From Bacteroidaceae bacterium (GTDB taxonomy: Bacteria; Bacteroidota; Bacteroidia; Bacteroidales; Bacteroidaceae), in NCBI GenBank assembly GCA_017521285.1, contig JAFXDG010000019.1:1-57820 (forward strand): a stretch of 57,820 nucleotides of DNA. The letters are read 5' to 3'. Below are positions 24,483-32,673 of the stretch, in pieces. The notes beneath the pieces are model-generated. The model saw only the letters and a program-made list of their open reading frames with translations, ran no database searches and was not told where the DNA came from. Position 1 is the first letter of the stretch. Each line of letters begins with the position of its first letter. A program made the translations under genes and the position numbers.

Positions 24483-27400
24483 TTATTGCCTTGCCACCAC
24501 TATTTTTCGTGCTTTGGTGACCTCTTCACCTCCAGCAGAGGAAAGGGATACCCGATAGAGATACACTCCATTTCCGATAGGTTGGCCGCCATTGGTCGTC
24601 AAATCCCAAGTGACGTGCAAATTATTGCCCGACGACATACCCGTCTGAGAATGGTTCCACAACAAACGTCCAGAAAAATCAAACAATTCCAGCTTCACCG
24701 TCAGCTCTGTCTGCGGGCGATTATGAGCGATAATGAAAGTTGTAGTCGTCCGGGCTGGATTCGGAGTATTCCATACATAGCCCATCGCAGGCCGCAAACC
24801 TGGCACCACTTCAAACGGGACCTCTACAGCCGATGAATTATTCAACACATCCCATGCACGCACCAACAAGGTATGTTCACCTGCCTCCAACTCGGGCAGA
24901 CTATACATCACCGTCCCGCGGGTATAATCTCCCGGTTCCGAGGTGTAATAACTGTTGAGCACAAATGTTTTCTGAGGATCATTATCAATGATAGCAATCA
25001 AATCATGCCCTATACCACCACCCGTAGCATTGATTCCCTCGGCATCGTATAACGAGAGTATCAGCAACGGAGTCTCGTGCACACGATCTCCCCACACAAA
25101 ATCAGTAGAGTTCAGGAAAACACCAATCTCCGGACCAATGGAATCGTTTACCAGATTATCTTTCGTCCCATTCAAGAAGAAATCACCATAGGTCCCTTGC
25201 GCTTCTTCACGAGAATCATTCTGTGCATAGAAATAGATGTTTCCACAATCCTCGCTATAATTGATGTCCAACGGAACCGGGAAGGTAAAAGTAAACCGGC
25301 CATCACGCACCGAGTCACTACCAATATACACCTTCTGCGAATAGTTCCAGAACTGATAAGCCTCTTCCACTCCGGGGTCGTTCATTTTACAAGTAATCAG
25401 GCTCTTCCCTCCATAAACAGAAGGATATACCAAGCCGTTGAAATTTGTCAAACGATTGCCTGACGCACCTACAATTTCGCCCTTCAGCGTCACCAAACTA
25501 CCGGCTTCGAACTGATGCAACGATGTTTGCCCGACAGCTTTTCCATTCACCTCCGTCACTTCAACACGATATTTGTCCGGCACAGACAAACGAAGGGCAG
25601 GATCACCGATAAGCACATAATGCAGATTGTTCTCGGCATAGGACGGCATATAGGCATTCTTTGCCAGACGCAAGGCCTCACCCATCGGCAAGCCGTCACG
25701 GAACAAACGTTCACAAAAAAGAATATGTAAAGGGTTACTGTTAGTTCCATACGTTGAACGGGTAGCACCCAAGAAAGCTATGGCTCCGGCATTTTCGTTC
25801 AAAAGAGCAATCTCTCCCATATTGTCTTCGGGCAAATCAATCGGAGAAGTATCACAAGCCGCTGTGACCCACAAAGGCAAACGGGGTGAACGGAGAGCTG
25901 TCATCTCATCACTACCCCAAGCCAATTCATGCGAAAGGCTGGCCGCACTACCATGACCGGTATAATACATCATCAATGCTCCCTCAGCCGAAGCCTCACG
26001 AATACGCTGTGTCACTTCGGGGAAACGACGTCCCGTAGAAGCATTCTCGCTGAAATAGGCATCCCAATAAATCTTGTTGACCACCAGACTGGGATTACTT
26101 TCTTGAATACAATCAACAATCTTGTCTGCCTCTATCATGTGACGGTTCGCATCTCCATCATCACCCAAAACACAGACAGTATTTTTCCAAGCCCCTGCTT
26201 CACGATTTTGCAAATAGGCTTCAATCTTGTCCACCACCACAGTGGCATGTGCCAACGAGCGCACCGTCAAACGTCCAACCGCCGCATCAGCTTTTGCACG
26301 AGTCCAAGCAGTCCCTTCATCATCATCCAACAGACAGAAGTACTCTTCCATCACATAAGAGCGGGTCTCACTGCTTGACAGTTCAGATTGGAAGCAAAGC
26401 AAAAAATCATTGGGAGTATTACGCCGCCATTCCGTGGTCAGCATACGATTGTCAGAGGCGCAATCGCCAAACAAGAGCAAGTATTTCGGTGCATCCTCCT
26501 CCGTCTGTGCACGGTCATAGAACATTTTCATAAAACGCCGGATAGCCGTCGCATCAGGAGTGCCGGATGAGAACTCATTATAAATCTGGTCGGCCCGGAC
26601 AACAGCAACCCGCAAAGAGTCATACTGACGATGCAATTCGGCCAAGCGCTCGGCTTGAACCATCCACTTGGCCGATGCCGGTACTACAATCAACATATCC
26701 ATCGCTTCCATGGCATGCAAATCCTGATTGGCGACACGGCCAACAACTTCTACACTGGGGAAAGAAGCTGCCCTCGTATTGACTACCACATACTCATCGG
26801 AAAGTGAAACATTATCAGTGAACTTATATTGGCCGTTATCCAATGTTCCCTGCATTTCAGTACAGGTATAACCAGCCGCTCCATCATCCACAATTTTCCA
26901 TACTGTTGTATGTGCATCGGCACCAGCAACAACAAAGTCCTTTTTCCCTGCCGATGCGGCACGGAAAGGAGTATATGCCCCGCGCAAAGCCAATTGGCGG
27001 GTAAAATTCAGTGTGATATAATCCAGATACCCTGAAGCATCCGTTTTATGAAGAAGCGTTACCGTTGTACGCTCTGCCACACTACCAGAACAATCAAAGA
27101 CCCGGTTATTTGTCTGAAATTTGGTATAACCTGTCGCAGCTGGTATAGACAATGTACCCACGTCAGTACTCGCGTCATCAGCACTCACCGCAACCTTCAC
27201 GGTTGAACTGTTGGCACTGTTAGCGCCAAAGGCCACTTTCACATTAGCTGAACCTTCGGGCACTACTCCAGGGATATAAAAAGTATAACTGTTCGCAGGA
27301 AAGGTCTTATAATCAACATTCTCAAAAAACACTCGTCCACGATGCAGCCAACTGAACTCATCTTTCTCATGCAATACATAATCCGGATAAGTATCAGCCA

Positions 27401-28238
27401 CTACTCCGGCTTCAGCCAAACTCTCTTGAGAGGCAAATGGCAAAGGTTCAACTGAAGCATCTTCTGTCAAGAAATAATAGCCTTTTGTTGAATATGTATT
27501 TTGAGTATGTTCAAAACCGTTAGAAGTACGTTTCCATGAAACTGTACCACGAGCATAGAAAAGGACATCACTACCGCGCCGATAAAGGGGAACTTCCTTC
27601 AAATCGTCCACACAATTCTGTATTTGATCTTCTTGCAACATCCGACCTCCATGTCCATACAAACGTACTTTTGCCGGATTATCAAATCCCATGGCACGAA
27701 GTTCAGTGTTTGAAATTCTATACACACCTGTTTCAGAGACAGCCACTTTGACCCATTTTCCTTGCGACAAGACGGACGAAGCCGCATAGCGTTCTGTATA
27801 ATCCGATGATGCCGCACGAGTCTGTACAACCAATCGTTCAGTCCGGTCAATTGTCAGTTTCAAAGAAGTGATACGCTGATAAGCACCATCCCTCCAAACA
27901 ATAGGAACAAGAGAAGTATAAAGTGCAGCCTGTTTAGAAGCAACCCCGACATAACTGTCCACCTCCGGCCAATCAGGCAAGGCGGACTTCATCTTCTCCA
28001 ATCGTCGTACATCTGCAAGTGGAAGCGGTTCAAATTCGGGATATTCAACACGTACCCGATACTCGTAGCGTTCATAATCAGCCCCCAAAGGTATGGAATG
28101 AGTAAAGACCGGCAATACAGAATCAATCTGCATTTCCTCCCAATCTATATCCAAGAAATCATGAACCTGAGCCCGAACAGGCAACAGGCAAAGCCATACC
28201 GACAAGATTATCAATCCAACACGAATATGAATACGCAT
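24483..28238 (-). CDS. porU: Type IX secretion system sortase PorU (gingipain-family C25)
   Basis: 1251 residues with a signal peptide (VGLIILSVWLCLLPVRAQ). The peptidase C25 domain has the catalytic histidine H762 in YYTGHGS and cysteine C795 in VTAACDTS, in the order expected for gingipain-like enzymes. The protein ends in its own C-terminal sorting-like domain (NTPNPARTTTTFI...GNGVYLYRVSL...KIVVARQ), also as in known PorU. It cleaves the C-terminal signal of T9SS cargo at the cell surface and attaches the product to the membrane. The pairing with porV directly downstream supports the call. Confidence 0.92.
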   Translation of the reverse strand: MRIHIRVGLIILSVWLCLLPVRAQVHDFLDIDWEEMQIDSVLPVFTHSIPLGADYERYEYRVRVEYPEFEPLPLADVRRLEKMKSALPDWPEVDSYVGVASKQAALYTSLVPIVWRDGAYQRITSLKLTIDRTERLVVQTRAASSDYTERYAASSVLSQGKWVKVAVSETGVYRISNTELRAMGFDNPAKVRLYGHGGRMLQEDQIQNCVDDLKEVPLYRRGSDVLFYARGTVSWKRTSNGFEHTQNTYSTKGYYFLTEDASVEPLPFASQESLAEAGVVADTYPDYVLHEKDEFSWLHRGRVFFENVDYKTFPANSYTFYIPGVVPEGSANVKVAFGANSANSSTVKVAVSADDASTDVGTLSIPAATGYTKFQTNNRVFDCSGSVAERTTVTLLHKTDASGYLDYITLNFTRQLALRGAYTPFRAASAGKKDFVVAGADAHTTVWKIVDDGAAGYTCTEMQGTLDNGQYKFTDNVSLSDEYVVVNTRAASFPSVEVVGRVANQDLHAMEAMDMLIVVPASAKWMVQAERLAELHRQYDSLRVAVVRADQIYNEFSSGTPDATAIRRFMKMFYDRAQTEEDAPKYLLLFGDCASDNRMLTTEWRRNTPNDFLLCFQSELSSSETRSYVMEEYFCLLDDDEGTAWTRAKADAAVGRLTVRSLAHATVVVDKIEAYLQNREAGAWKNTVCVLGDDGDANRHMIEADKIVDCIQESNPSLVVNKIYWDAYFSENASTGRRFPEVTQRIREASAEGALMMYYTGHGSAASLSHELAWGSDEMTALRSPRLPLWVTAACDTSPIDLPEDNMGEIALLNENAGAIAFLGATRSTYGTNSNPLHILFCERLFRDGLPMGEALRLAKNAYMPSYAENNLHYVLIGDPALRLSVPDKYRVEVTEVNGKAVGQTSLHQFEAGSLVTLKGEIVGASGNRLTNFNGLVYPSVYGGKSLITCKMNDPGVEEAYQFWNYSQKVYIGSDSVRDGRFTFTFPVPLDINYSEDCGNIYFYAQNDSREEAQGTYGDFFLNGTKDNLVNDSIGPEIGVFLNSTDFVWGDRVHETPLLILSLYDAEGINATGGGIGHDLIAIIDNDPQKTFVLNSYYTSEPGDYTRGTVMYSLPELEAGEHTLLVRAWDVLNNSSAVEVPFEVVPGLRPAMGYVWNTPNPARTTTTFIIAHNRPQTELTVKLELFDFSGRLLWNHSQTGMSSGNNLHVTWDLTTNGGQPIGNGVYLYRVSLSSAGGEEVTKARKIVVARQ

Positions 28239-28266
28239 AGTCTGTAAATAACACTAAAATTTATTT

Positions 28267-28881
28267 TTATCTTACGTGGAAATCAAGCAATTTCTCCCCC
28301 TCAAGATATCCTTGCAGATGCTGTCCCACGCTCACCGGTCCTACTCCAACGGGAGTACCCGTATAAAGCAAATCACCAATCTTCAATGTACAGAACTGAC
28401 TTACATAGGCAATGATTTCATCCACTTTGAACAGCATGTCCGCCGTATGTCCACGCTGCACTGTCTGTCCGTCAATATCCAAGTGAAAGTGCAAATCCTG
28501 TATGGGAGGAAGACTTCCTACAGGGACAAACTTTCCCAGAACAGCTGAATCATCAAAGCCTTTGCAAAGTTCCCACGGCAGACCTTTGCCACGAAAATCA
28601 CTCTGCAAATCGCGGGCCGTAAAGTCGATTCCTACCGTCACAGCATCGTAATAACGATGAGCAAAGCGCGGAGCAATATGCTTCCCTAACCGACAGATAC
28701 GCACCACCAGCTCTGTCTCATAATCCACCCTGTCCGTAAATTCAGGAATAAAGAACGGTTTTCCATCCTTCAGTATCGCTGAATCAGGTTTCATAAAGAT
28801 GACCGGTTTCTCTGGTAATAACGTATTGTTTAACTCTTTATTGTGCGCGGCATAGTTCATGCCAATGGCTATAATTTTCAT
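28267..28881 (-). CDS. Fumarylacetoacetate hydrolase-family enzyme
   Basis: 204 residues of the FAH catalytic fold. It begins MKIIAIGMNYAAHNKELNN (core GxNY) and contains YETELVVRI with the acidic metal ligands, FDDSAVLGKFVP, and GDLLYTGTPVGVGPV. The family hydrolyses C-C bonds of acylpyruvates or decarboxylates oxaloacetate-like substrates; the substrate here is unknown. The start codon overlaps the rex stop by 4 bases (ATGA), which indicates translational coupling. 28 bases separate it from porU. Confidence 0.9.
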   Translation of the reverse strand: MKIIAIGMNYAAHNKELNNTLLPEKPVIFMKPDSAILKDGKPFFIPEFTDRVDYETELVVRICRLGKHIAPRFAHRYYDAVTVGIDFTARDLQSDFRGKGLPWELCKGFDDSAVLGKFVPVGSLPPIQDLHFHLDIDGQTVQRGHTADMLFKVDEIIAYVSQFCTLKIGDLLYTGTPVGVGPVSVGQHLQGYLEGEKLLDFHVR

Positions 28882-29528
28882 TTATTCAGATTTAATCGAT
28901 TAAACATTAGCGCCAAGTGGGCATACAAGGATGTATTCTGTACGACAATATTCTCGGGAACACGGATACGGAACGGAGTAAAGTTCCATACAGCCTGAAT
29001 ACCACCATCCACCATCATATCTGTCACTTCCTGAGCTATACTGATAGGAACTGTCAGCACACCGATATTTACCCCTGCATACTCCTGCATCTTCCGAGGA
29101 AATTCTGTTGTGTGGAAGATGGGAATACCATTTATCTCATGTCCGACCAAAGAAGGGTCTATATCAAAGCCCGCCACAATCTCCAGACCAAATTGCTCCA
29201 ATCCCGAATCGGCCAACAAGGCTCCTCCCAATCGTCCCACGCCAAAAAGGAAAGCGTAATGTCGTTCGGTAAAGCCCAAGAAACGTTCAAGTACATCTAT
29301 CAGCTCATCCACAGTATATCCCACCCGAGGACGCCCGGAAACATTCACAAAGGACAAGTCTTTTGCTATTTGCGAAGCATCCATTCCCAACTGACGGGCC
29401 AGTTGGGTGGAAGAAGCATACCGTTCACCACGTCCCTTCATCAAACGGGCAGTGGACAGATACCAAGGAAGACGCCGAAGAGTTGGTTCGGGCACTTTAT
29501 CAGTCGTTTTTAATGAATACACACTCAT
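28878..29528 (-). CDS. rex: Redox-sensing transcriptional repressor Rex
   Basis: 216 residues. The N-terminal winged helix (VPEPTLRRLPWYLSTARLM...TQLARQLGMDASQIAKDLS) precedes a Rossmann NAD(H)-binding domain with FGVGRLGGALL (about residues 95-105) and the C-terminal swap helix. Rex releases operator DNA when the NADH/NAD+ ratio rises. It leads the unit FAH-porU-porV-ispF. A TATTTTTG (minus strand, 29549-29556) is a likely -7. I see no convincing Rex operator in the short intergenic region. Confidence 0.94.
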   Translation of the reverse strand: MSVYSLKTTDKVPEPTLRRLPWYLSTARLMKGRGERYASSTQLARQLGMDASQIAKDLSFVNVSGRPRVGYTVDELIDVLERFLGFTERHYAFLFGVGRLGGALLADSGLEQFGLEIVAGFDIDPSLVGHEINGIPIFHTTEFPRKMQEYAGVNIGVLTVPISIAQEVTDMMVDGGIQAVWNFTPFRIRVPENIVVQNTSLYAHLALMFNRLNLNK

Positions 29529-29609
29529 ACCACCATCTAATTACGACGCAAAAATACACTTTTTTTTCAAAACGACAGGCAAAATGATTCTTCAACTCAT
29601 TTTATTGCC

Positions 29610-29617
29610 TATATTTG
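29610..29617 (+). promoter_or_regulatory. -7 element for the GH28 gene
   Basis: TATATTTG matches TAnnTTTG, 33 bases before the start at 29650. No good -33. It is divergent from the rex promoter in a 121-base gap. Confidence 0.5.
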
Positions 29618-29649
29618 CGACTGAAATCAAACCATTAAACACTTTTTAT

Positions 29650-31080
29650 ATGAATATTCATGTCCGAACAGCCCTATTTTGTTGCACACTGTTCCTCGCA
29701 CTCACAGGTTGCACAGACAATGCTACATGCAAATCCGAATGCCAATCAGACTCTATCGTTATCGATCAGGCCAACCCCTGGAAAGCCATGGCCGAAGTAG
29801 AGAAACGGATTCAACCCACACAATTCCCCAACCGTACGTTCCATGTGGTAAACGATTACCAAGCTATACCTGGCGAAGACATCTCGGCAATCCTCAGCCG
29901 GGCCATCAGTGATTGCCACCGGGCAGGCGGTGGCCGCGTAGTGATTCCCACAGGGGAGTTTTACACTAAGGCCATACACTTGTTGTCGAATGTCAATCTG
30001 CACCTCGAAGAAGGAGCTATCCTGAAATTCTCGACAAAGCCTACAGACTATGCGCCACAAGTACCTACCCGCTGGGAGGGTATCGATTGCCTGGGCATGT
30101 CGCCACTCATCTATGCCTACCGCCAAGAGAACATTGCCGTAACGGGCAAAGGCATTTTGGACGGACAAGCATCCTGGGAAAACTGGTGGAAACTGCGTGC
30201 CCGCACGTCGGCCGAAGACAAGGCCATCGGCAAGTTTATGGGTAAAGAGAAGTTGCACGATTTTGAGAAACACGTGACCTCTATTGCCGACCGCATCTTT
30301 ACCGAAAACGACGAATTGCGTCCCCAATTCATTCAGTTTTATCAGTGTAACCGCATCCTGATAGAGGGAGTGACACTGAACAATGCCCCCTTCTGGTTGT
30401 TGCACCCGCTGATGTCGAAGAACATTGTAGTGCGTGGTGTCACCCTCGACAGCCATGGCCCCAATAACGACGGATGCGACCCTGAGTCATGCGAAAATGT
30501 CCTCATAGAGAATTGCATATTCAACACCGGTGACGACTGCATCGCCATCAAGAGCGGACGCAACAACGACGGACGTGCCTGGTCGCTCCCCAGCCGCAAC
30601 ATCATTGTGCGCAATTGCCAGATGAAGGACGGTCATGCCGGTGTAGCCATCGGTAGTGAAATATCAGGCAGCTGCTACAACGTGTGGATGGAAGATTGCC
30701 AGATAGGAAGTCCCGAAATGGACCGTCCCTTCCGCATCAAGTCAAATGCCATACGTGGTGGTGTGGTCAGTGGATTCTACATCCGCAACATCGACATCAG
30801 TGAATGTAAGCAAGCCGTACTGAAACTCGAATTGAAGTACGAAAAGGTGACCGAAGGGCCATACTATCCTCTGTTCGAGAATATTCTATTGGAGAACATC
30901 ACTTGTCAGAAGAGCCGCTACGGCATTTGGATAGACGGATTGGACAACCATATTTGCGTGAAGAATGTAACGTTGAACAATTGTCATTTCAACGGTATCA
31001 CCGATGAAAAAGTAAATTCCATTGTTGGTGCCAAGGATGTGACATTCACCAACTCCACATTCAACGGACAGACGTTGTAA
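29650..31080 (+). CDS. GH28 polygalacturonase-like lipoprotein
   Basis: 476 residues from ATG 29650. The longer open frame upstream has no signal peptide and runs through the rex gene in antisense. The N terminus is a lipoprotein signal (LFCCTLFLALTGC). The right-handed beta-helix body carries the GH28 active-site series: NNDGCD (D274, D277), NTGDDC (D295, D296), GHAGVAIGSE (H329) and the following RIKSN. The family hydrolyses galacturonide linkages of pectin (homogalacturonan, rhamnogalacturonan or xylogalacturonan). It is probably anchored in the outer membrane or periplasm. The PL1-like pectate lyase nearby fits pectin use. Confidence 0.9.
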   Translation: MNIHVRTALFCCTLFLALTGCTDNATCKSECQSDSIVIDQANPWKAMAEVEKRIQPTQFPNRTFHVVNDYQAIPGEDISAILSRAISDCHRAGGGRVVIPTGEFYTKAIHLLSNVNLHLEEGAILKFSTKPTDYAPQVPTRWEGIDCLGMSPLIYAYRQENIAVTGKGILDGQASWENWWKLRARTSAEDKAIGKFMGKEKLHDFEKHVTSIADRIFTENDELRPQFIQFYQCNRILIEGVTLNNAPFWLLHPLMSKNIVVRGVTLDSHGPNNDGCDPESCENVLIENCIFNTGDDCIAIKSGRNNDGRAWSLPSRNIIVRNCQMKDGHAGVAIGSEISGSCYNVWMEDCQIGSPEMDRPFRIKSNAIRGGVVSGFYIRNIDISECKQAVLKLELKYEKVTEGPYYPLFENILLENITCQKSRYGIWIDGLDNHICVKNVTLNNCHFNGITDEKVNSIVGAKDVTFTNSTFNGQTL

Positions 31081-31164
31081 GGCGCGAACTGACATAAAGG
31101 ATAAATTCCTCCCCTAACCAAACCTGAACAACCCTTCTTTCATCCCCCCAAAGCCCTATTCCTT

Positions 31165-31317
31165 ATGCATAGGAGGCTCGTTTCTTGAACCGCATCACAA
31201 GGGTAATACGCTTTTATCACATTGGTGATACGATTGTCTGACTTGGGTAATACGAACGCATCACTCTTGTGATATGGTTTAAGAAATTAGGATTCCACCC
31301 ATAAGAAACCTACTTTT
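31165..31317. repeat. Quad-palindrome element 2
   Basis: The outer arms GTTTCTTGAACCgCATCACAAG (first ~20 bases from 31180) and CTTGTGATatGGTTTAAGAAA (31267-31287) are near complements, with a further CTTATG/CATAAG pair outside. Between them are four units on the theme ATCACnnnGGTGATACG at about 31191, 31213, 31235 and 31256, each 18-22 bases. It lies in the convergent gap between the GH28 gene and mnmD. The plan is the same as at 2072-2189; the sequence is different. Confidence 0.75.
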
Positions 31318-31346
31318 AAAGGAACTCCTCACGGCTTTCTATGAAA

Positions 31347-32018
31347 TCACAGTGTACCTCTCAGAATCTCCCGCTTCCCTCCGATGGGGCCGGGGATGCG
31401 CTCCATAGTCAAGCCTAACGAAGCCAACAAACGACGCACTTCGCCTTTGGCACAATAGGTGGTGAGCACAGCCCCCTCATTCATCACCGCCACCAAACGG
31501 CGGAAAGCATCGGGCGTCCACATTTCGGGCTGCTTTTCCGGGGCAAAAGCATCAAAATAAACCACATCCACAGACGCGGGAAGCGGGTCGGAGAGATAGT
31601 CGGCCTGCTTTTTTTCCAATGTAAAATAGGGAGTGATGGGCACAGGCTCATCCCACGGAGCTTCATGGATGGCACGCAACAGAGCCTCATCCAGCAAACT
31701 ATCGTACCGAAGAGCCGTCAACGTGGCACCATCTACCGGATATTTCTCCAACGACACGTAGTGCACCGGATGACGCTCATCAGCAATCATGGCAGTGACA
31801 CAGGCATTCAACCCTGTGCCAAAGCCGACCTCCAACAAGCACAACCGCTCCCCTACACTATTCTGTGCACGATGCAGAAAGGCACAATCGCGATAGATAT
31901 GTTCGGCCTCAGTCAAAGCCCCCTTTACAGAATGGTAATGTTCGTCCAAGGCAGGAACAAAAAGGGTGGCCGACCCATCGTCGGTCACCTCTATGGTTAA
32001 ATGGGGAGGTTGATTCAT
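31347..32018 (-). CDS. mnmD: tRNA mnm5s2U-type methyltransferase MnmD
   Basis: 223 residues. The N terminus shows the DUF752 hallmark HYHSVKGALTEAEHIY, and the SAM-binding LLEVGFGTGLNACVTAM is at about residue 62. The conserved VVYFDAFAPEKQPEMWTPDAFRRL holds the active-site Asp, and the C terminus is GPIGGKREIL. The family methylates the wobble-uridine aminomethyl group of tRNA (stand-alone MnmD, equivalent to the methyltransferase half of MnmC). It lacks an FAD oxidoreductase half, normal for this group. Single gene; repeats flank both sides. Confidence 0.9.
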   Translation of the reverse strand: MNQPPHLTIEVTDDGSATLFVPALDEHYHSVKGALTEAEHIYRDCAFLHRAQNSVGERLCLLEVGFGTGLNACVTAMIADERHPVHYVSLEKYPVDGATLTALRYDSLLDEALLRAIHEAPWDEPVPITPYFTLEKKQADYLSDPLPASVDVVYFDAFAPEKQPEMWTPDAFRRLVAVMNEGAVLTTYCAKGEVRRLLASLGLTMERIPGPIGGKREILRGTL

Positions 32019-32032
32019 ATTCTTTGGAAAAT

Positions 32033-32206
32033 TGTTATTTATTCAAGTTTCGCAAGCCCAACTTTCAGGAGTACAGGAGTGTAGGAGTGACGCTTCGCTT
32101 AGTAGTGTAGACGATAGTGCTGCTTGCATAGTCGAAACTATTATCTACACTCCTACCTCCTACACTCCTGCTACTTCTCTACTTGCGAAACTTGAATTAT
32201 TTATCC
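32033..32206. repeat. Word-iterated inverted repeat (TTTCGCAAG/CAGGAGTG type)
   Basis: ATTCAAGTTTCGCAAG (32041 onward) pairs with CTTGCGAAACTTGAAT (32183-32198). Between them TACAGGAGTGTAGGAGT words pair with CTCCTACACTCCTG words. It fills the gap between the SUI1 protein and mnmD. A related element is at 35403-35705. Confidence 0.75.
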
Positions 32207-32210
32207 TCTT

Positions 32211-32549
32211 TTATTTCGTCTGTGTATAGCCATCCGCTTTCAGCAAATCGATGACGCGTTGCTTGAAGTCGCCTTGTACAATCACTTCGCCATCCTTGGC
32301 ACTTCCGCCTACTCCCAAGCGTCCCTTCAACCATTTGCCCAACTCTTTCAGGTCGGCTTCACCACCTACAAATCCGGCCACAATGGTCACGGTCTTTCCT
32401 CCGCGTCCGTTCTTCTCCATCCTGACACGCAAGCGTTGTTGGTTCTTGGGAAGGGTCTCTGCTTCTTCCTCTTCTCCAGTGTCAAACTGGAAGTCCGGGT
32501 TGGTGGAGTACACCATCCCCAAACGTTCTTTCCAATCGTTATTTTTCAT
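32211..32549 (-). CDS. SUI1/eIF1-family translation factor (YciH-like)
   Basis: 112 residues. An acidic N-terminal linker (FQFDTGEEEEAETL) precedes the SUI1 fold (RLRVRMEKNGRGGKTVTIVAGF...LGVGGSAKDGEVIVQGDF). Bacterial members can affect start-site fidelity in vitro; the physiological role is unclear. The length and domain order match YciH-like proteins of Bacteroidales. Confidence 0.9.
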   Translation of the reverse strand: MKNNDWKERLGMVYSTNPDFQFDTGEEEEAETLPKNQQRLRVRMEKNGRGGKTVTIVAGFVGGEADLKELGKWLKGRLGVGGSAKDGEVIVQGDFKQRVIDLLKADGYTQTK

Positions 32550-32554
32550 CTGAT

Positions 32555-32665
32555 AATTTATTTTAAGGAGTTTAGGAGTTACAGGAGTTCAGGAGTTCAG
32601 ACGATAGTACTGCTTGCATTATCCCTAAACCTTGAACCTTGAACTTTGAACCTTGAACTCATAGC
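32555..32665. repeat. Word-iterated repeat upstream of the SUI1 gene
   Basis: AGGAGTTTAGGAGTTACAGG-type words, the phrase AGACGATAGTACTGCTTGCA (also seen in related form at 32110 and 35590), then iterated CTTGAACCTTGAACTTTGAA. No gene. Confidence 0.65.
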
Positions 32666-32673
32666 TCAGTTTA

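Noticed and set aside
28276-29513. Plus-strand open frames over rex and FAH
   Set aside because: Shadows of clearly conserved minus-strand genes.
29407-29649. Longer start of the GH28 gene
   Set aside because: The extra 81 residues are antisense to rex and lack a signal peptide, whereas ATG 29650 starts a good lipoprotein signal after a promoter match.
29529-29649. Rex operator in the rex-GH28 gap
   Set aside because: No inverted TTGTGA...TCACAA-like motif is visible.
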